Shown piece after piece: positions 1-6,294 of a stretch of 6,491 nucleotides of DNA (positions are counted from its first letter, which is position 1; each line of letters opens with the position of its first letter). Below the pieces are notes generated by a model. It was not told the origin of the DNA, made no database searches, and was given only the letters and a program-made list of their open reading frames with translations. Source of the DNA: Bacteroidales bacterium (lineage in GTDB: Bacteria > Bacteroidota > Bacteroidia > Bacteroidales > VadinHA17); the NCBI GenBank assembly GCA_031285575.1, contig JAITVX010000262.1, positions 1 to 6,491 of the forward strand, in the 5' to 3' direction. The position numbers were made by a program, and so were the translations under genes.

Positions 1-781
1 TCACATCCCGCTCGCAAGGTGTAGAAGCAAGTGTGTTGAGTTCCTCAACGGTCAAATACTCCCGGCGTGATTCCTGTTCCTGAATCCCTTTGATTTTGGC
101 AGACAAGTCCGTTTGCAGGCATCCTTCAACAAAAGCCTGTTTGAGTGCAGCCTTGAAAATAGAGAAATAAGTGGCGGCAGTATTATGCGATATAATACCA
201 CTTCTGTTTCCACCACATGGAGCGGATAAGAGGAATCGTTTAAAATCCTCTGCCATCTTGTTGTTTATTTGAGAAAACAATAGTGTATCACCGGCAAACT
301 GTTTCAGAAAATCGAGGGTACGATTCCAATTGGTTTGTATAGACGTAGAGCTATTGGCATGGCGTTTAGTGGCGGTTTTCTTGAAATACTCTATAAAATT
401 CTGCTGTAACCGCTCTTTCTGTTCAACTTGGGCTGTTTCGGTATCGCTGTACAAATCGGCATTGTCATATTCACGTTGGCGGAGTTTACGGACTCCATCG
501 GCGTATAAGCATGCTTGTTGGTCTTGTTCGCTTTTACACATTATTACGCCGTTTTCATCTCTTTTTGGTTTGAATGTTTTAGAGGTTTCTGTTGTGCGGG
601 CAGTTCGTTTCTTATCCCAGACAATAGTTGTAATAGTACGATTCAATGACTCAACAATGCGTTGAGGTTTGCTCTTACCGGGAGCGAACACAGGATAACT
701 CTCTATACACAAATACCATTCATCACGAAAAACGGCTTTTCTTATCCTAACGGTTACTTTGGTGCGATTTAGCTGTTTCAT
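1..781 (-). CDS. Tyrosine recombinase / site-specific integrase, N-terminal 260 residues (gene continues beyond the left edge)
   Basis: Translated from ATG at 781, the frame is open to the window edge with no stop (260 codons). By family, such enzymes cut and rejoin DNA at att sites to integrate and excise a mobile element. Residues about 1-110 have the basic, strand-rich look of the arm-binding domain of Bacteroidetes integrases (start MKQLNRTKVTVRIRK). Residues about 123-235 look like the SAM-like core-binding domain (LQQNFIEYFKKT, then TAATYFSIFKAALKQAF). Residues 240-250, REYLTVEELNT, are the usual lead-in to the catalytic domain, so the window ends just before the first catalytic arginine; the R-H-R-Y residues cannot be checked. 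The gene starts 6 bases after the stop of the HTH gene, in the same frame, so the two are probably one transcript. No strong Shine-Dalgarno sequence is seen. Phage, ICE or island origin cannot be separated from this fragment. Confidence 0.88.
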   Translation of the reverse strand, partial: MKQLNRTKVTVRIRKAVFRDEWYLCIESYPVFAPGKSKPQRIVESLNRTITTIVWDKKRTARTTETSKTFKPKRDENGVIMCKSEQDQQACLYADGVRKLRQREYDNADLYSDTETAQVEQKERLQQNFIEYFKKTATKRHANSSTSIQTNWNRTLDFLKQFAGDTLLFSQINNKMAEDFKRFLLSAPCGGNRSGIISHNTAATYFSIFKAALKQAFVEGCLQTDLSAKIKGIQEQESRREYLTVEELNTLASTPCERDV

Positions 782-787
782 ATCAGA

Positions 788-1345
788 TTACTTTTTACTT
801 GCAAAGATTTTGTCTATTTCCTTTTTAGGCACGTACACGAATTTTCCCACCTGCTTTTTAGGTATGGAATTTCGGCGAATAGCATTACTAACTGTCGCAG
901 GTGAAACACCGAACTTATCTGTAATTTCTCCGATAGTGTAACACTCCTCTTGCGAATAATCCATTTTCTTAGATTGCTTTTCTGTTGGAATGGATACAAT
1001 CTCTAAAGGTGCAAACATCGTTTCAATATGTTCCCTGCTTATTCTTGTAAGTCGATCGCCCAAATTGATAGATGGAATTTTACCCATACGAACAAGGCGA
1101 TAGATGGTATCTCTCGATATACCAAACAGTAAAACTGCTTCGGCAATCGAAATATAGGGGCGGTTATTCGGAATTTGAGCAATCAGTTCTTGTTGCTTGG
1201 CTTCTTTCCGCTCTGCTTTCTTTCGTGCATTATCTGCTTTATGGCTACATTCTTTGGAGCAAAAGCGTGTAGTCACGGTTTTTGCTTCAAATGGTTTGCG
1301 ACAGTATTCGCAGACTTTCGGAATCTTCAATTTGCTATATCCCAT
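788..1345 (-). CDS. Small DNA-binding protein with a zinc-finger-like N-terminus and two excisionase/MerR-like HTH domains
   Basis: The protein has 185 residues. Near the N-terminus four cysteines, C12, C15, C29 and C33 (CEYC and CSKEC), form a likely treble-clef or zinc-ribbon site, followed by a charged helix (residues about 37-55). Two similar HTH units follow: residues about 63-112 (YISIAEAVLLFGISRDTIYR, then a wing with GKIPSINLGDR) and about 135-183 (YTIGEITDKFGVSPATVSNA, then SIPKKQVGKFVYV). Such HTH_17/excisionase-like domains bind DNA. Next to an integrase the likely role is a recombination directionality factor or a regulator of the integrase, but this is inferred from position. Two DNA-binding units in one chain could bridge paired sites. 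The start at 1345 gives the cysteine motif at the usual distance; another ATG at 1349 is out of frame. The stop at 788-790 is 6 bases before the recombinase start. Confidence 0.8.
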   Translation of the reverse strand: MGYSKLKIPKVCEYCRKPFEAKTVTTRFCSKECSHKADNARKKAERKEAKQQELIAQIPNNRPYISIAEAVLLFGISRDTIYRLVRMGKIPSINLGDRLTRISREHIETMFAPLEIVSIPTEKQSKKMDYSQEECYTIGEITDKFGVSPATVSNAIRRNSIPKKQVGKFVYVPKKEIDKIFASKK

Positions 1346-1412
1346 GCATTAAATCGTCTTTAGTATATATAAGTATGAATAAGTCGCACACTTCCGTTAT
1401 TTAGGTCGTGTC

Positions 1413-1431
1413 GCAAATATGCTGCAAATAT
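1413..1431. repeat. Tandem direct repeat GCAAATAT, 11-base spacing, over the element promoter
   Basis: GCAAATAT occurs at 1413-1420 and again at 1424-1431, one helical turn apart. A related short repeat, GTCGCA, occurs at 1383-1388 and 1410-1415. Spacing of one helical turn next to a recombinase gene suggests binding sites for the HTH protein or for the recombinase arm domain. This is inference from spacing and position; short AT-rich repeats also arise by chance. Confidence 0.4.
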
Positions 1432-1456
1432 ATGATAAAAAACAATATAAAACAAA
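1425..1456 (-). promoter_or_regulatory. Bacteroidetes-type promoter for the HTH-recombinase gene pair
   Basis: On the minus strand TTTG (1456-1453) is followed after 20 bases by TATATTTG (1432-1425), matching the Bacteroidetes primary-sigma pattern TTTG-N19-21-TAnnTTTG. Transcription would start near 1418-1420, giving a leader of about 75 bases before the HTH start codon. The -7 element lies within a pair of direct repeats (GCAAATAT on the plus strand at 1413-1420 and 1424-1431), which could serve as a protein-binding site. Confidence 0.6.
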
Positions 1457-1479
1457 CAGCAACGACAAGCGAATAAAAA

Positions 1480-1516
1480 CAAAAAGTGCCGTAAACCATT
1501 TATTTACAGCACTTTT
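1480..1516 (-). terminator. Intrinsic terminator downstream of dnaK
   Basis: On the minus strand a 14-base arm (1516-1503, AAAAGTGCTGTAAA) pairs with TTTACGGCACTTTT (1495-1482). In RNA all 14 positions pair, one as a U-G wobble, around a 7-base loop. The 3' arm ends in Us and is followed by a further U-rich run (TGTTTTTATT). It lies about 30 bases after the dnaK stop. On the plus strand the wobble becomes a C-A mismatch and no good U-tract follows, so it is best read as a dnaK terminator. It would also insulate the element promoter from dnaK transcription. Confidence 0.85.
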
Positions 1517-1547
1517 ATGATTATTGTTGATTATCTATAATCCCCTC

Positions 1548-3467
1548 TCACTTCACTTCTTCAAAATCAACATCGGTTACTTCTTCGTTTCCTCCTTTGC
1601 CATTTTGCTGGTTGTTTGCGTTATCGCTTCCAGGCTGTGATGCTGTTTGCTGGCCTGAAGTGTCTTGAACTGTTTTATACATCTCCTCCGACGCTCCCTG
1701 CCATACTGCATTCAATTCGGCTAATGCTTTATCGATGGCGTCGATATCCTGCGCTTTATGGGCTTCTTTCAGTTTAGACAGAGATGCCTCGATAGCGGGC
1801 TTTTTGTCGGCAGGCAATTTGTCACCGAATTCTTTAAGCTGTTTTTCGGTAGTAAAAATCATACTGTCGGCAGTATTTATTTTCTCAATCTTTTTACGTG
1901 CCTGCTCATCGGCGTCGGCATTGGCTTTTGCTTCGTTTCTCATTCTCTGGATTTCGTCATCGGTAAGACCCGATGAGGCTTCAATCCGTATCCTCTGTTC
2001 CTTGCCGGTTCCTGTGTCTTTTGCAGTAACATGAAGTATTCCATTGGCGTCGATGTCGAAACCTACTTCAATTTGAGGCACGCCTCTGGGGGCCGGCGGT
2101 ATGCCGTCGAGGTGGAAACGGCCGATGGTTTTGTTGCCCGATGCCATAGATCTTTCTCCCTGAAGCACATGTATCTCAACCGAAGGCTGGCTGTCGGAAG
2201 CCGTAGTGAACACCTGTGTTTTTTTGGTCGGTATTGTGGTGTTCGACTCAATAAGTTTAGTCATTACACCTCCCATTGTTTCAATTCCCAGCGACAGCGG
2301 GGTTACATCCAGAAGCAGCACGTCTTTCACTTCACCGGTTAGCACTCCACCCTGGATAGCTGCTCCTACGGCTACCACTTCATCGGGGTTTACGCCTTTG
2401 GAGGGCGCCTTGCCGAAGAATTTTTCAACAAGCTGCTGTATTGCAGGTATTCGTGTTGAGCCGCCTACAAGAAGGACTTCGTCGATGTCTGAAACAGAAA
2501 ATCCTGAATCTTTCAATGCTATTTTGCAGGGCTCGATACATCTTTGTATGAGGCTGTCGCATATTTTTTCAAAGTTGGCTCTTGTCAGCGTTTTTACAAG
2601 ATGTTTCGGTATCCCGTCAACCGGCATTATGTAGGGGAGGTTGATTTCAGTTGTTGTGGTGCTCGAAAGTTCTACCTTGGCTTTCTCGGCAGCTTCTTTA
2701 AGACGCTGCAGTGCCATCGGGTCTTTTCTGAGGTCTATTCCTTCGTCTTTCAAAAATTCGTCGGCAAGCCAGTCGATTATCATGTGGTCAAAATCGTCTC
2801 CGCCAAGCTGTGTGTCGCCGTTTGTCGATTTTACTTCAAATACACCGTCTCCAAGTTCAAGAATTGAGATGTCGAATGTTCCGCCGCCAAGGTCGAACAC
2901 TGCTATTTTCAGGTCTTTCAATTTCTTGTCCAGTCCGTAGGCAAGAGAGGCGGCTGTGGGTTCGTTGATAATCCTTTTTACGGTTAACCCTGCAATTTCC
3001 CCTGCTTCTTTTGTTGCCTGACGCTGCGAGTCGCTGAAGTATGCCGGAACTGTTATTACTGCTTCCGTTACTTCCTGGCCAAGATAGTCTTCTGCTGTTT
3101 TTTTCATCTTCTGAAGCACCATTGCCGATATTTCCTGTGGTGAATACATCCGGTTGTCTATCTGTACCCTGGGCGTATTGTTTTCTCCCTGCACCACATT
3201 GTAGGTAACTCTTTTTACCACGGGCGATATGTTGCTGTAGGTTTCGCCCATAAACCGTTTGATTGAGTAAATCGTTTTGCTTGCGTTTGTTATGGCTTGC
3301 CGTTTGGCCGGATCGCCAACTTTTCTTTCGCCATTGTCAACAAATGCCACTATCGACGGTGTTGTTCTTTTCCCTTCGCTGTTAGGAATAACTACCGGCT
3401 CGTTGCCTTCCATTACCGACACGCAGGAGTTCGTTGTTCCCAGGTCGATACCTATTATTTTTCCCAT
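1548..3467 (-). CDS. dnaK: Molecular chaperone DnaK (Hsp70)
   Basis: This is the cytosolic ATP-dependent Hsp70 that binds exposed hydrophobic segments of unfolded proteins, working with DnaJ and GrpE. The protein has 639 residues, the usual full length. The nucleotide-binding domain spans about 1-380: phosphate loop 1 at 5-21 (IGIDLGTTNSCVSVMEG), the catalytic lysine at K70, INEPTAAS at 167-174, phosphate loop 2 at 191-202 (FDLGGGTFDISI, with D192 and T197), and the adenosine motif at 331-342 (VLLVGGSTRIPA). The conserved interdomain linker is VLLLDVTP (383-390). The beta substrate-binding domain runs to about 500, then a helical lid, a Q/N/G-rich tail (about 604-626), and the typical end DVDFEEVK. 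Start ATG at 3467 gives the canonical N-terminus. The leader is A-rich without a Shine-Dalgarno sequence, as is common for strongly expressed Bacteroidetes genes. It stands alone, with its own terminator. No key residue is missing. Confidence 0.99.
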   Translation of the reverse strand: MGKIIGIDLGTTNSCVSVMEGNEPVVIPNSEGKRTTPSIVAFVDNGERKVGDPAKRQAITNASKTIYSIKRFMGETYSNISPVVKRVTYNVVQGENNTPRVQIDNRMYSPQEISAMVLQKMKKTAEDYLGQEVTEAVITVPAYFSDSQRQATKEAGEIAGLTVKRIINEPTAASLAYGLDKKLKDLKIAVFDLGGGTFDISILELGDGVFEVKSTNGDTQLGGDDFDHMIIDWLADEFLKDEGIDLRKDPMALQRLKEAAEKAKVELSSTTTTEINLPYIMPVDGIPKHLVKTLTRANFEKICDSLIQRCIEPCKIALKDSGFSVSDIDEVLLVGGSTRIPAIQQLVEKFFGKAPSKGVNPDEVVAVGAAIQGGVLTGEVKDVLLLDVTPLSLGIETMGGVMTKLIESNTTIPTKKTQVFTTASDSQPSVEIHVLQGERSMASGNKTIGRFHLDGIPPAPRGVPQIEVGFDIDANGILHVTAKDTGTGKEQRIRIEASSGLTDDEIQRMRNEAKANADADEQARKKIEKINTADSMIFTTEKQLKEFGDKLPADKKPAIEASLSKLKEAHKAQDIDAIDKALAELNAVWQGASEEMYKTVQDTSGQQTASQPGSDNANNQQNGKGGNEEVTDVDFEEVK

Positions 3468-3502
3468 TTTTATATTGTTTTAAATAGTTCTTTTAGTTTT
3501 TA

Positions 3503-3534
3503 AAAAAATAATCAATCATTATGCCACAGTGAAA
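3503..3534 (-). promoter_or_regulatory. Candidate dnaK promoter
   Basis: On the minus strand TTTC (3534-3531) is followed after 20 bases by TATTTTTT (3510-3503). Each differs by one base from the Bacteroidetes consensus TTTG and TAnnTTTG, at the right spacing. The start of transcription would be near 3497, giving an A-rich leader of about 30 bases. No CIRCE element was seen (no TTAGCACTC-N9-GAGTGCTAA), so HrcA control is not supported here. Confidence 0.35.
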
Positions 3535-3605
3535 TTTGTCATCATTTCCTGTAACAATGGCACATAACAGGCTGTAATATTTGTGCTGCATTTGTGTTTG
3601 CATGA

Positions 3606-3789
3606 CAAAACGACAGGGAAATACAGCGCATTACAGAGCTTTGCCGCGACATGGCAACAACGAGCAAACAGATTGCCGACCGGCTCGGTATCGGTACGAG
3701 AACAGTAGATATACATAAAAACAATATTTACGAAAATTGTGCTTGTTGAAGCGTTGCGCATGGCCGAAAAGACAGGTTATTGCAAATAG
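3606..3789 (+). pseudogene. Remnant of a LuxR/NarL-type response-regulator HTH domain, frame-broken
   Basis: The frame starting at 3606 reads QNDREIQRITELCRDM, then SKQIADRLGIGTRTVDIHKN up to about NNIYE near 3734, and then hits a stop. This fits the four-helix LuxR-type HTH (EIQ...LCRDM, KQIADRL, TRTVDIHKNNI). A second frame then continues (from about 3736) with IVLVEALRMAEKTGYCK and a TAG at 3787-3789, which looks like the last helix of the same domain. Compared with intact family members, about six residues between the DNA-recognition helix and the last helix are missing, so a small frame-changing deletion is likely. A TGA at 3603-3605 sits before QNDREI, and no receiver domain is recognisable upstream. 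It is therefore a relic of a two-component regulator rather than a working gene. The match is by eye from family knowledge. Confidence 0.7.
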
Positions 3790-3810
3790 TGAAAAATATC
3801 ACAACCTTTG
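3779..3810 (+). promoter_or_regulatory. Weak candidate promoter for the surface-repeat gene
   Basis: ATTG (3779-3782) is followed after 20 bases by AACCTTTG (3803-3810), each one base off the Bacteroidetes pattern TTTG-N19-21-TAnnTTTG. It would start transcription near 3815, about 55 bases before the ATG. It overlaps the end of the LuxR-type relic. It is the best match on this strand in the gap, but weak. Confidence 0.25.
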
Positions 3811-3869
3811 CGCGGCATTTAATTATTGAAATTGAAAAAGCATAGTGAAAAGCAAAAAAATCAGAGGTT

Positions 3870-4895
3870 ATGAAGTTAAAAAAAAGTAAAAGGCAAAAGA
3901 TATCGAAACAGGTGAGGTTTAAAACAGCAGTCGTGTTAAGCGCCGTTATTCTGGCGGTGCAGGCGGCTTGCGACCTCTGGGCGCAGGATACGAAACAGGC
4001 TGAAGACATGAAAACGTTTCCGGCGCAAATCAGCTTTGTGTATCCAATAAGTACGCAGGGTAAACTTACAGTCGATTACTGCTACAACCTTTCGGTAAAC
4101 ATGCTTTACGGCAGGGTTGGTGCTGTTGACGGCGCCGAGTTCGGCGGACTTGTAAACATGTCGGGCAATGTGGATGGTGCACAGTTTGCCGGGCTGGTGA
4201 ACAAAGCGAACGATGTGGAAGGCACACAGCTCGGCGGACTGGTAAACACAGCCGGCAATGTTGACGGTGCGCAGTTTGCCGGCATTGTAAATACGAGCAG
4301 CGCAACACAGGGAGGCATGCAGGCTGCCGTTATAAACCGCACCGGTGTGCTGCATGGCCTGCAGCTTGGGGTTGTTAACATAGCTGATACCATTGAGAGC
4401 GGCATTTCCATAGGCTTGATAAACATTGTGAAGCGCGGTTTTTACAAGGAATGGTCGCTTACGTTTGCCGATTACCAGAACGTGGGACTGAGCTACAAGC
4501 TGGGTGTCCGGAAATTCTATACAATATTTAACGCAGGCGCAAACTTCGTTGAAGACAGGCTGTGGATGTTCGGTATCGGCTTCGGCAACCGCACTTCGCT
4601 TGGCGGGAGCATTGATTTTCAGCCGGAAATTGTTTCATACAACTATTTCTACAGCGACTTCAGTTATGTACATAACACGTGGAATACCACCCACCTGAAG
4701 TTAGGCTTTGTGTACAAACTCGGCAGCAGGCTCGGTATTTCGGTGGCTCCGGGCATATACTACAGCTACGACAGGAGGGACAGACAGACAGGCTACCTCA
4801 GCATAAGCCCCGTTGCACCGGTTTATGAACACGAATCGGCTTACGGGCGGCATTCGCTCGGAGCCGGCGTAAGCGTGGGACTGATATTTAACTGA
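3870..4895 (+). CDS. Exported surface-repeat protein with 15-residue repeats and a beta-rich C-terminal half (LA_2272-type family, probable)
   Basis: The protein has 341 residues. The N-terminus is strongly basic (MKLKKSKRQK), then a hydrophobic stretch (about 20-34) and WAQD at 37-40, where cleavage after alanine (A-Q) is typical of Bacteroidetes signal peptides. The cysteine at 34 lacks a convincing lipobox. Residues 85-144 form four clean 15-residue repeats with core V-D/E-G-x-Q/E-F/L-A/G-G-L/I-V-N; about three degenerate units extend to residue 188. Residues about 190-341 contain alternating aromatic and glycine-rich strands (IGFGNRTSLGG, HLKLGFVYKLGSRLGISVAPG) and end in VSVGLIFN, resembling an outer-membrane barrel or sheet. 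I relate it to proteins named LA_2272-family surface repeat proteins; the molecular role is unknown. AGAGG at 3863-3867 sits only 2 bases before the ATG. It converges on the 455-residue gene. Confidence 0.8.
   Translation: MKLKKSKRQKISKQVRFKTAVVLSAVILAVQAACDLWAQDTKQAEDMKTFPAQISFVYPISTQGKLTVDYCYNLSVNMLYGRVGAVDGAEFGGLVNMSGNVDGAQFAGLVNKANDVEGTQLGGLVNTAGNVDGAQFAGIVNTSSATQGGMQAAVINRTGVLHGLQLGVVNIADTIESGISIGLINIVKRGFYKEWSLTFADYQNVGLSYKLGVRKFYTIFNAGANFVEDRLWMFGIGFGNRTSLGGSIDFQPEIVSYNYFYSDFSYVHNTWNTTHLKLGFVYKLGSRLGISVAPGIYYSYDRRDRQTGYLSISPVAPVYEHESAYGRHSLGAGVSVGLIFN
4122..4433 (+). repeat. 45-base coding repeats (15 residues), four clear units plus degenerate ones
   Basis: Units start at residues 85, 100, 115 and 130 (4122, 4167, 4212 and 4257), followed by degenerate units up to residue 188. 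The second and fourth units are most alike (NVDGAQFAGLVN and NVDGAQFAGIVN), and their DNA nearly repeats at a 90-base distance (4171 and 4261). The first and third share GGLVN in place of AGLVN. This alternation suggests a two-unit, 90-base duplication. Confidence 0.85.
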
Positions 4896-4918
4896 TAACA
4901 GCTCTGATTACCGCAATT
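4896..4918. other. 23-base gap between converging genes
   Basis: The stop codons of the surface-repeat gene (4893-4895) and of the minus-strand 455-residue gene (4919-4921) are separated by only 23 bases. I see no hairpin with a U-tract in either direction, so the two transcripts probably overlap at their 3' ends or end by another mechanism. Confidence 0.5.
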
Positions 4919-6286
4919 TTACTCGGGAGCGCTGGCCGTTTCCGGTTCGTCGTCTGTTGTTTTCTTATTATCCTCCGGTTCATGCAGTTCGTTATCCGGT
5001 TCTTCCTGTTCACTTTCTGCTGGCTCCGGCTCGTCGTCGGGCAGTTCTGTCCAAAGATCGGATACCTCTTCCTTGCCCGATTTTATGTATTGCAGCATTT
5101 TGTCGGCTATCGGATTTCTTTGTTCCGACGATTCCCAGTAGTTTGACTGCCGCACCTTGTTGCAAAGCTCCAGCAGCCCTCCGCAGCCTGCTTCGCGGAA
5201 TATTTCACAGGTCTGTTCGTTCGACAGAAGGTCGGAGTCGGTCAGTGCAAGCAGGTTGTCGAATGCTAAATATTTATGATCCCACTTCCGCAGCCCGGTG
5301 AGGGCGGTCAGTTTTTTCCCTTCAGGCGTTCCGGCATGGGTTATAAACAGAAATGTGCGTATAAGCAGCACACCGTCGGTAATAGTTGCGGCAAAATAGC
5401 CTGCCTTGATTTCGGAAATTTTATATTCTATAAGAAAGTTACCGCCTCCAGTAGGAAAAGCCTTAGGTGGGTGAAACGACTGGAACAGATCCATGTGCAT
5501 TACAGCCCGGTATGTTCCGCCAATGCGTTCGTAGAGCCGGTTAATGGCATGTTGCAGCATATATACTTCCATGGGGCTGTCGTCGGCAGGGTTTCTGATG
5601 CCCATTTGCGAGGGTTTTATTTCCATCCATACAATCTTTATAGGGAAACGCCATCCTACCCGTGCCGCCGAACGTTTCTGTGTTCCTATTTTTATCTGTT
5701 TCCACGAGGGGGCTTCGTATGTTATTTCAATGGTACAGGTATCTCTTGGAATTTTCAGTTCTAACGGGTCGGCTATTACAAACTTCACGTGGTAAAAGAA
5801 CTCCATGAAGTTGCTTCCCGACAGCCCCATCACTTCGGCTATTCTTGCCATCTTCTGAACAACGTCGATAGAGCGGGTTTTGCGTTCCTTGATAATCGGC
5901 ATGAAAGGGTCGGCAAAGCCGGGATGTCGCTCGCTGTGTATGTCAACAAACATTTGAAGCGGCCGCACCAGTTGATGATAGTCGTACAGACTCACTTCAG
6001 GGCCGCCTTCATACATGGGCAGCGTTTCGTGTTTTATCATGAAAGGGTATTCTGTTTTGACATATTCCTGAAAATCTGACGGGTCTTTTCCGAAAAAAAC
6101 AGTTCTTATCGGCTGCGGCCTGATAGAGTACAGGATGTCCATGTATTTTTCCAGCACCTTGCATGCAACTTTGCCTTCGGGCAGCAGCAGGCATATCTGG
6201 TGCATCCGGCGTTTGTATTCGTTTTTGCCTTGCGCCAGTTGTATTTTCTGCTGTGCGTTCGACTTTTTCTTTTTTTGTTTGCTCAT
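4919..6286 (-). CDS. Unrecognised 455-residue protein with lysine-rich start and acidic tail
   Basis: I do not recognise this protein. It has no signal peptide or clear membrane segment, so it is probably cytoplasmic. Residues 1-26 are basic (MSKQKKKKSN). Residues about 27-220 are a mixed globular part rich in aromatic residues (VEKMARIAEVMGL-like helix near 142-155). A helix at 243-256 (MLQHAINRLYERIG) is followed by strand-rich sequence (NFLIEYKISEIKAGYFAATI at 283-302, then VLLIRTFLFITHAG). This helix-then-strands layout, with H-A-x-x-R-L-x-E-R, faintly recalls small RNase-toxin-like folds such as DUF4258 or BrnT, but it is too weak for a call. Residues 417-455 are a probably disordered tail with 18 acidic residues of 39. 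Start ATG at 6286 is chosen because upstream sequence is AT-rich and promoter-like. The gene is transcribed alone in this window; no neighbour indicates its role. Confidence 0.85.
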   Translation of the reverse strand: MSKQKKKKSNAQQKIQLAQGKNEYKRRMHQICLLLPEGKVACKVLEKYMDILYSIRPQPIRTVFFGKDPSDFQEYVKTEYPFMIKHETLPMYEGGPEVSLYDYHQLVRPLQMFVDIHSERHPGFADPFMPIIKERKTRSIDVVQKMARIAEVMGLSGSNFMEFFYHVKFVIADPLELKIPRDTCTIEITYEAPSWKQIKIGTQKRSAARVGWRFPIKIVWMEIKPSQMGIRNPADDSPMEVYMLQHAINRLYERIGGTYRAVMHMDLFQSFHPPKAFPTGGGNFLIEYKISEIKAGYFAATITDGVLLIRTFLFITHAGTPEGKKLTALTGLRKWDHKYLAFDNLLALTDSDLLSNEQTCEIFREAGCGGLLELCNKVRQSNYWESSEQRNPIADKMLQYIKSGKEEVSDLWTELPDDEPEPAESEQEEPDNELHEPEDNKKTTDDEPETASAPE

Positions 6287-6294
6287 GCGATATT

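Larger units (their letters stand above)
1..1480 (-). mobile_element. Right-hand end of a putative integrated element (ICE, mobilizable element or genomic island), partial
   Basis: This stretch carries a tyrosine recombinase gene and, just upstream, a small double-HTH gene, the usual end module of Bacteroidetes integrative elements. The lines I counted here are about 40% G+C, against about 48% in dnaK and 57% in the surface-repeat gene, which fits foreign origin but is only a small sample. The recombinase points out of the window, so most of the element lies to the left. Its right junction must fall to the right of the HTH gene and most likely before or near the dnaK terminator. The att core cannot be identified because the other junction is not in the window. 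No relaxase, replication or cargo gene is visible, so the element type cannot be stated. Confidence 0.55.
3468..3869. other. 402-base gap between dnaK and the surface-repeat gene
   Basis: These divergently transcribed genes are separated by the dnaK leader and candidate promoter (3468-3534), a short inverted repeat (CCTGT at 3548-3552 and ACAGG at 3567-3571), the LuxR-type relic (3606-3789), and the leader of the plus-strand gene. No intact gene, tRNA or terminator hairpin was seen. The minus-strand open frames over 3519-4009 have no family-like features and overlap the relic and the surface-protein signal peptide, so they are not called. Confidence 0.6.

Noticed and set aside
330..665. 111-codon plus-strand open frame opposite the recombinase
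   Set aside because: Cysteine- and serine-rich antisense of a frame that reads as a coherent recombinase; no promoter or ribosome site.
2206..2634. 142-codon plus-strand open frame opposite dnaK (and several others there)
   Set aside because: It mirrors the conserved dnaK coding strand, has serine/proline-rich composition typical of antisense frames, and has no start signal or family features.
3548..3571. CCTGT...ACAGG inverted repeat upstream of dnaK considered as a heat-shock operator
   Set aside because: Arms are only 5 bases, the sequence does not match CIRCE, and it lies upstream of the candidate promoter.
3519..4009. Minus-strand open frames in the gap upstream of dnaK and across the start of the surface gene
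   Set aside because: They overlap the LuxR-type relic and the signal-peptide coding region in antisense and show no domain or ribosome site.
4066..4308. Cysteine-rich minus-strand frame over the surface repeats
   Set aside because: Its apparent repeats are only the antisense of the 45-base coding repeats.
6263..6277. T5-C-T7 run near the start of the 455-residue gene, considered as a phase-variation tract
   Set aside because: It encodes the lysine-rich start with A-rich codons, is interrupted by a C, and is short for slippage switching; no alternative frame would make sense.
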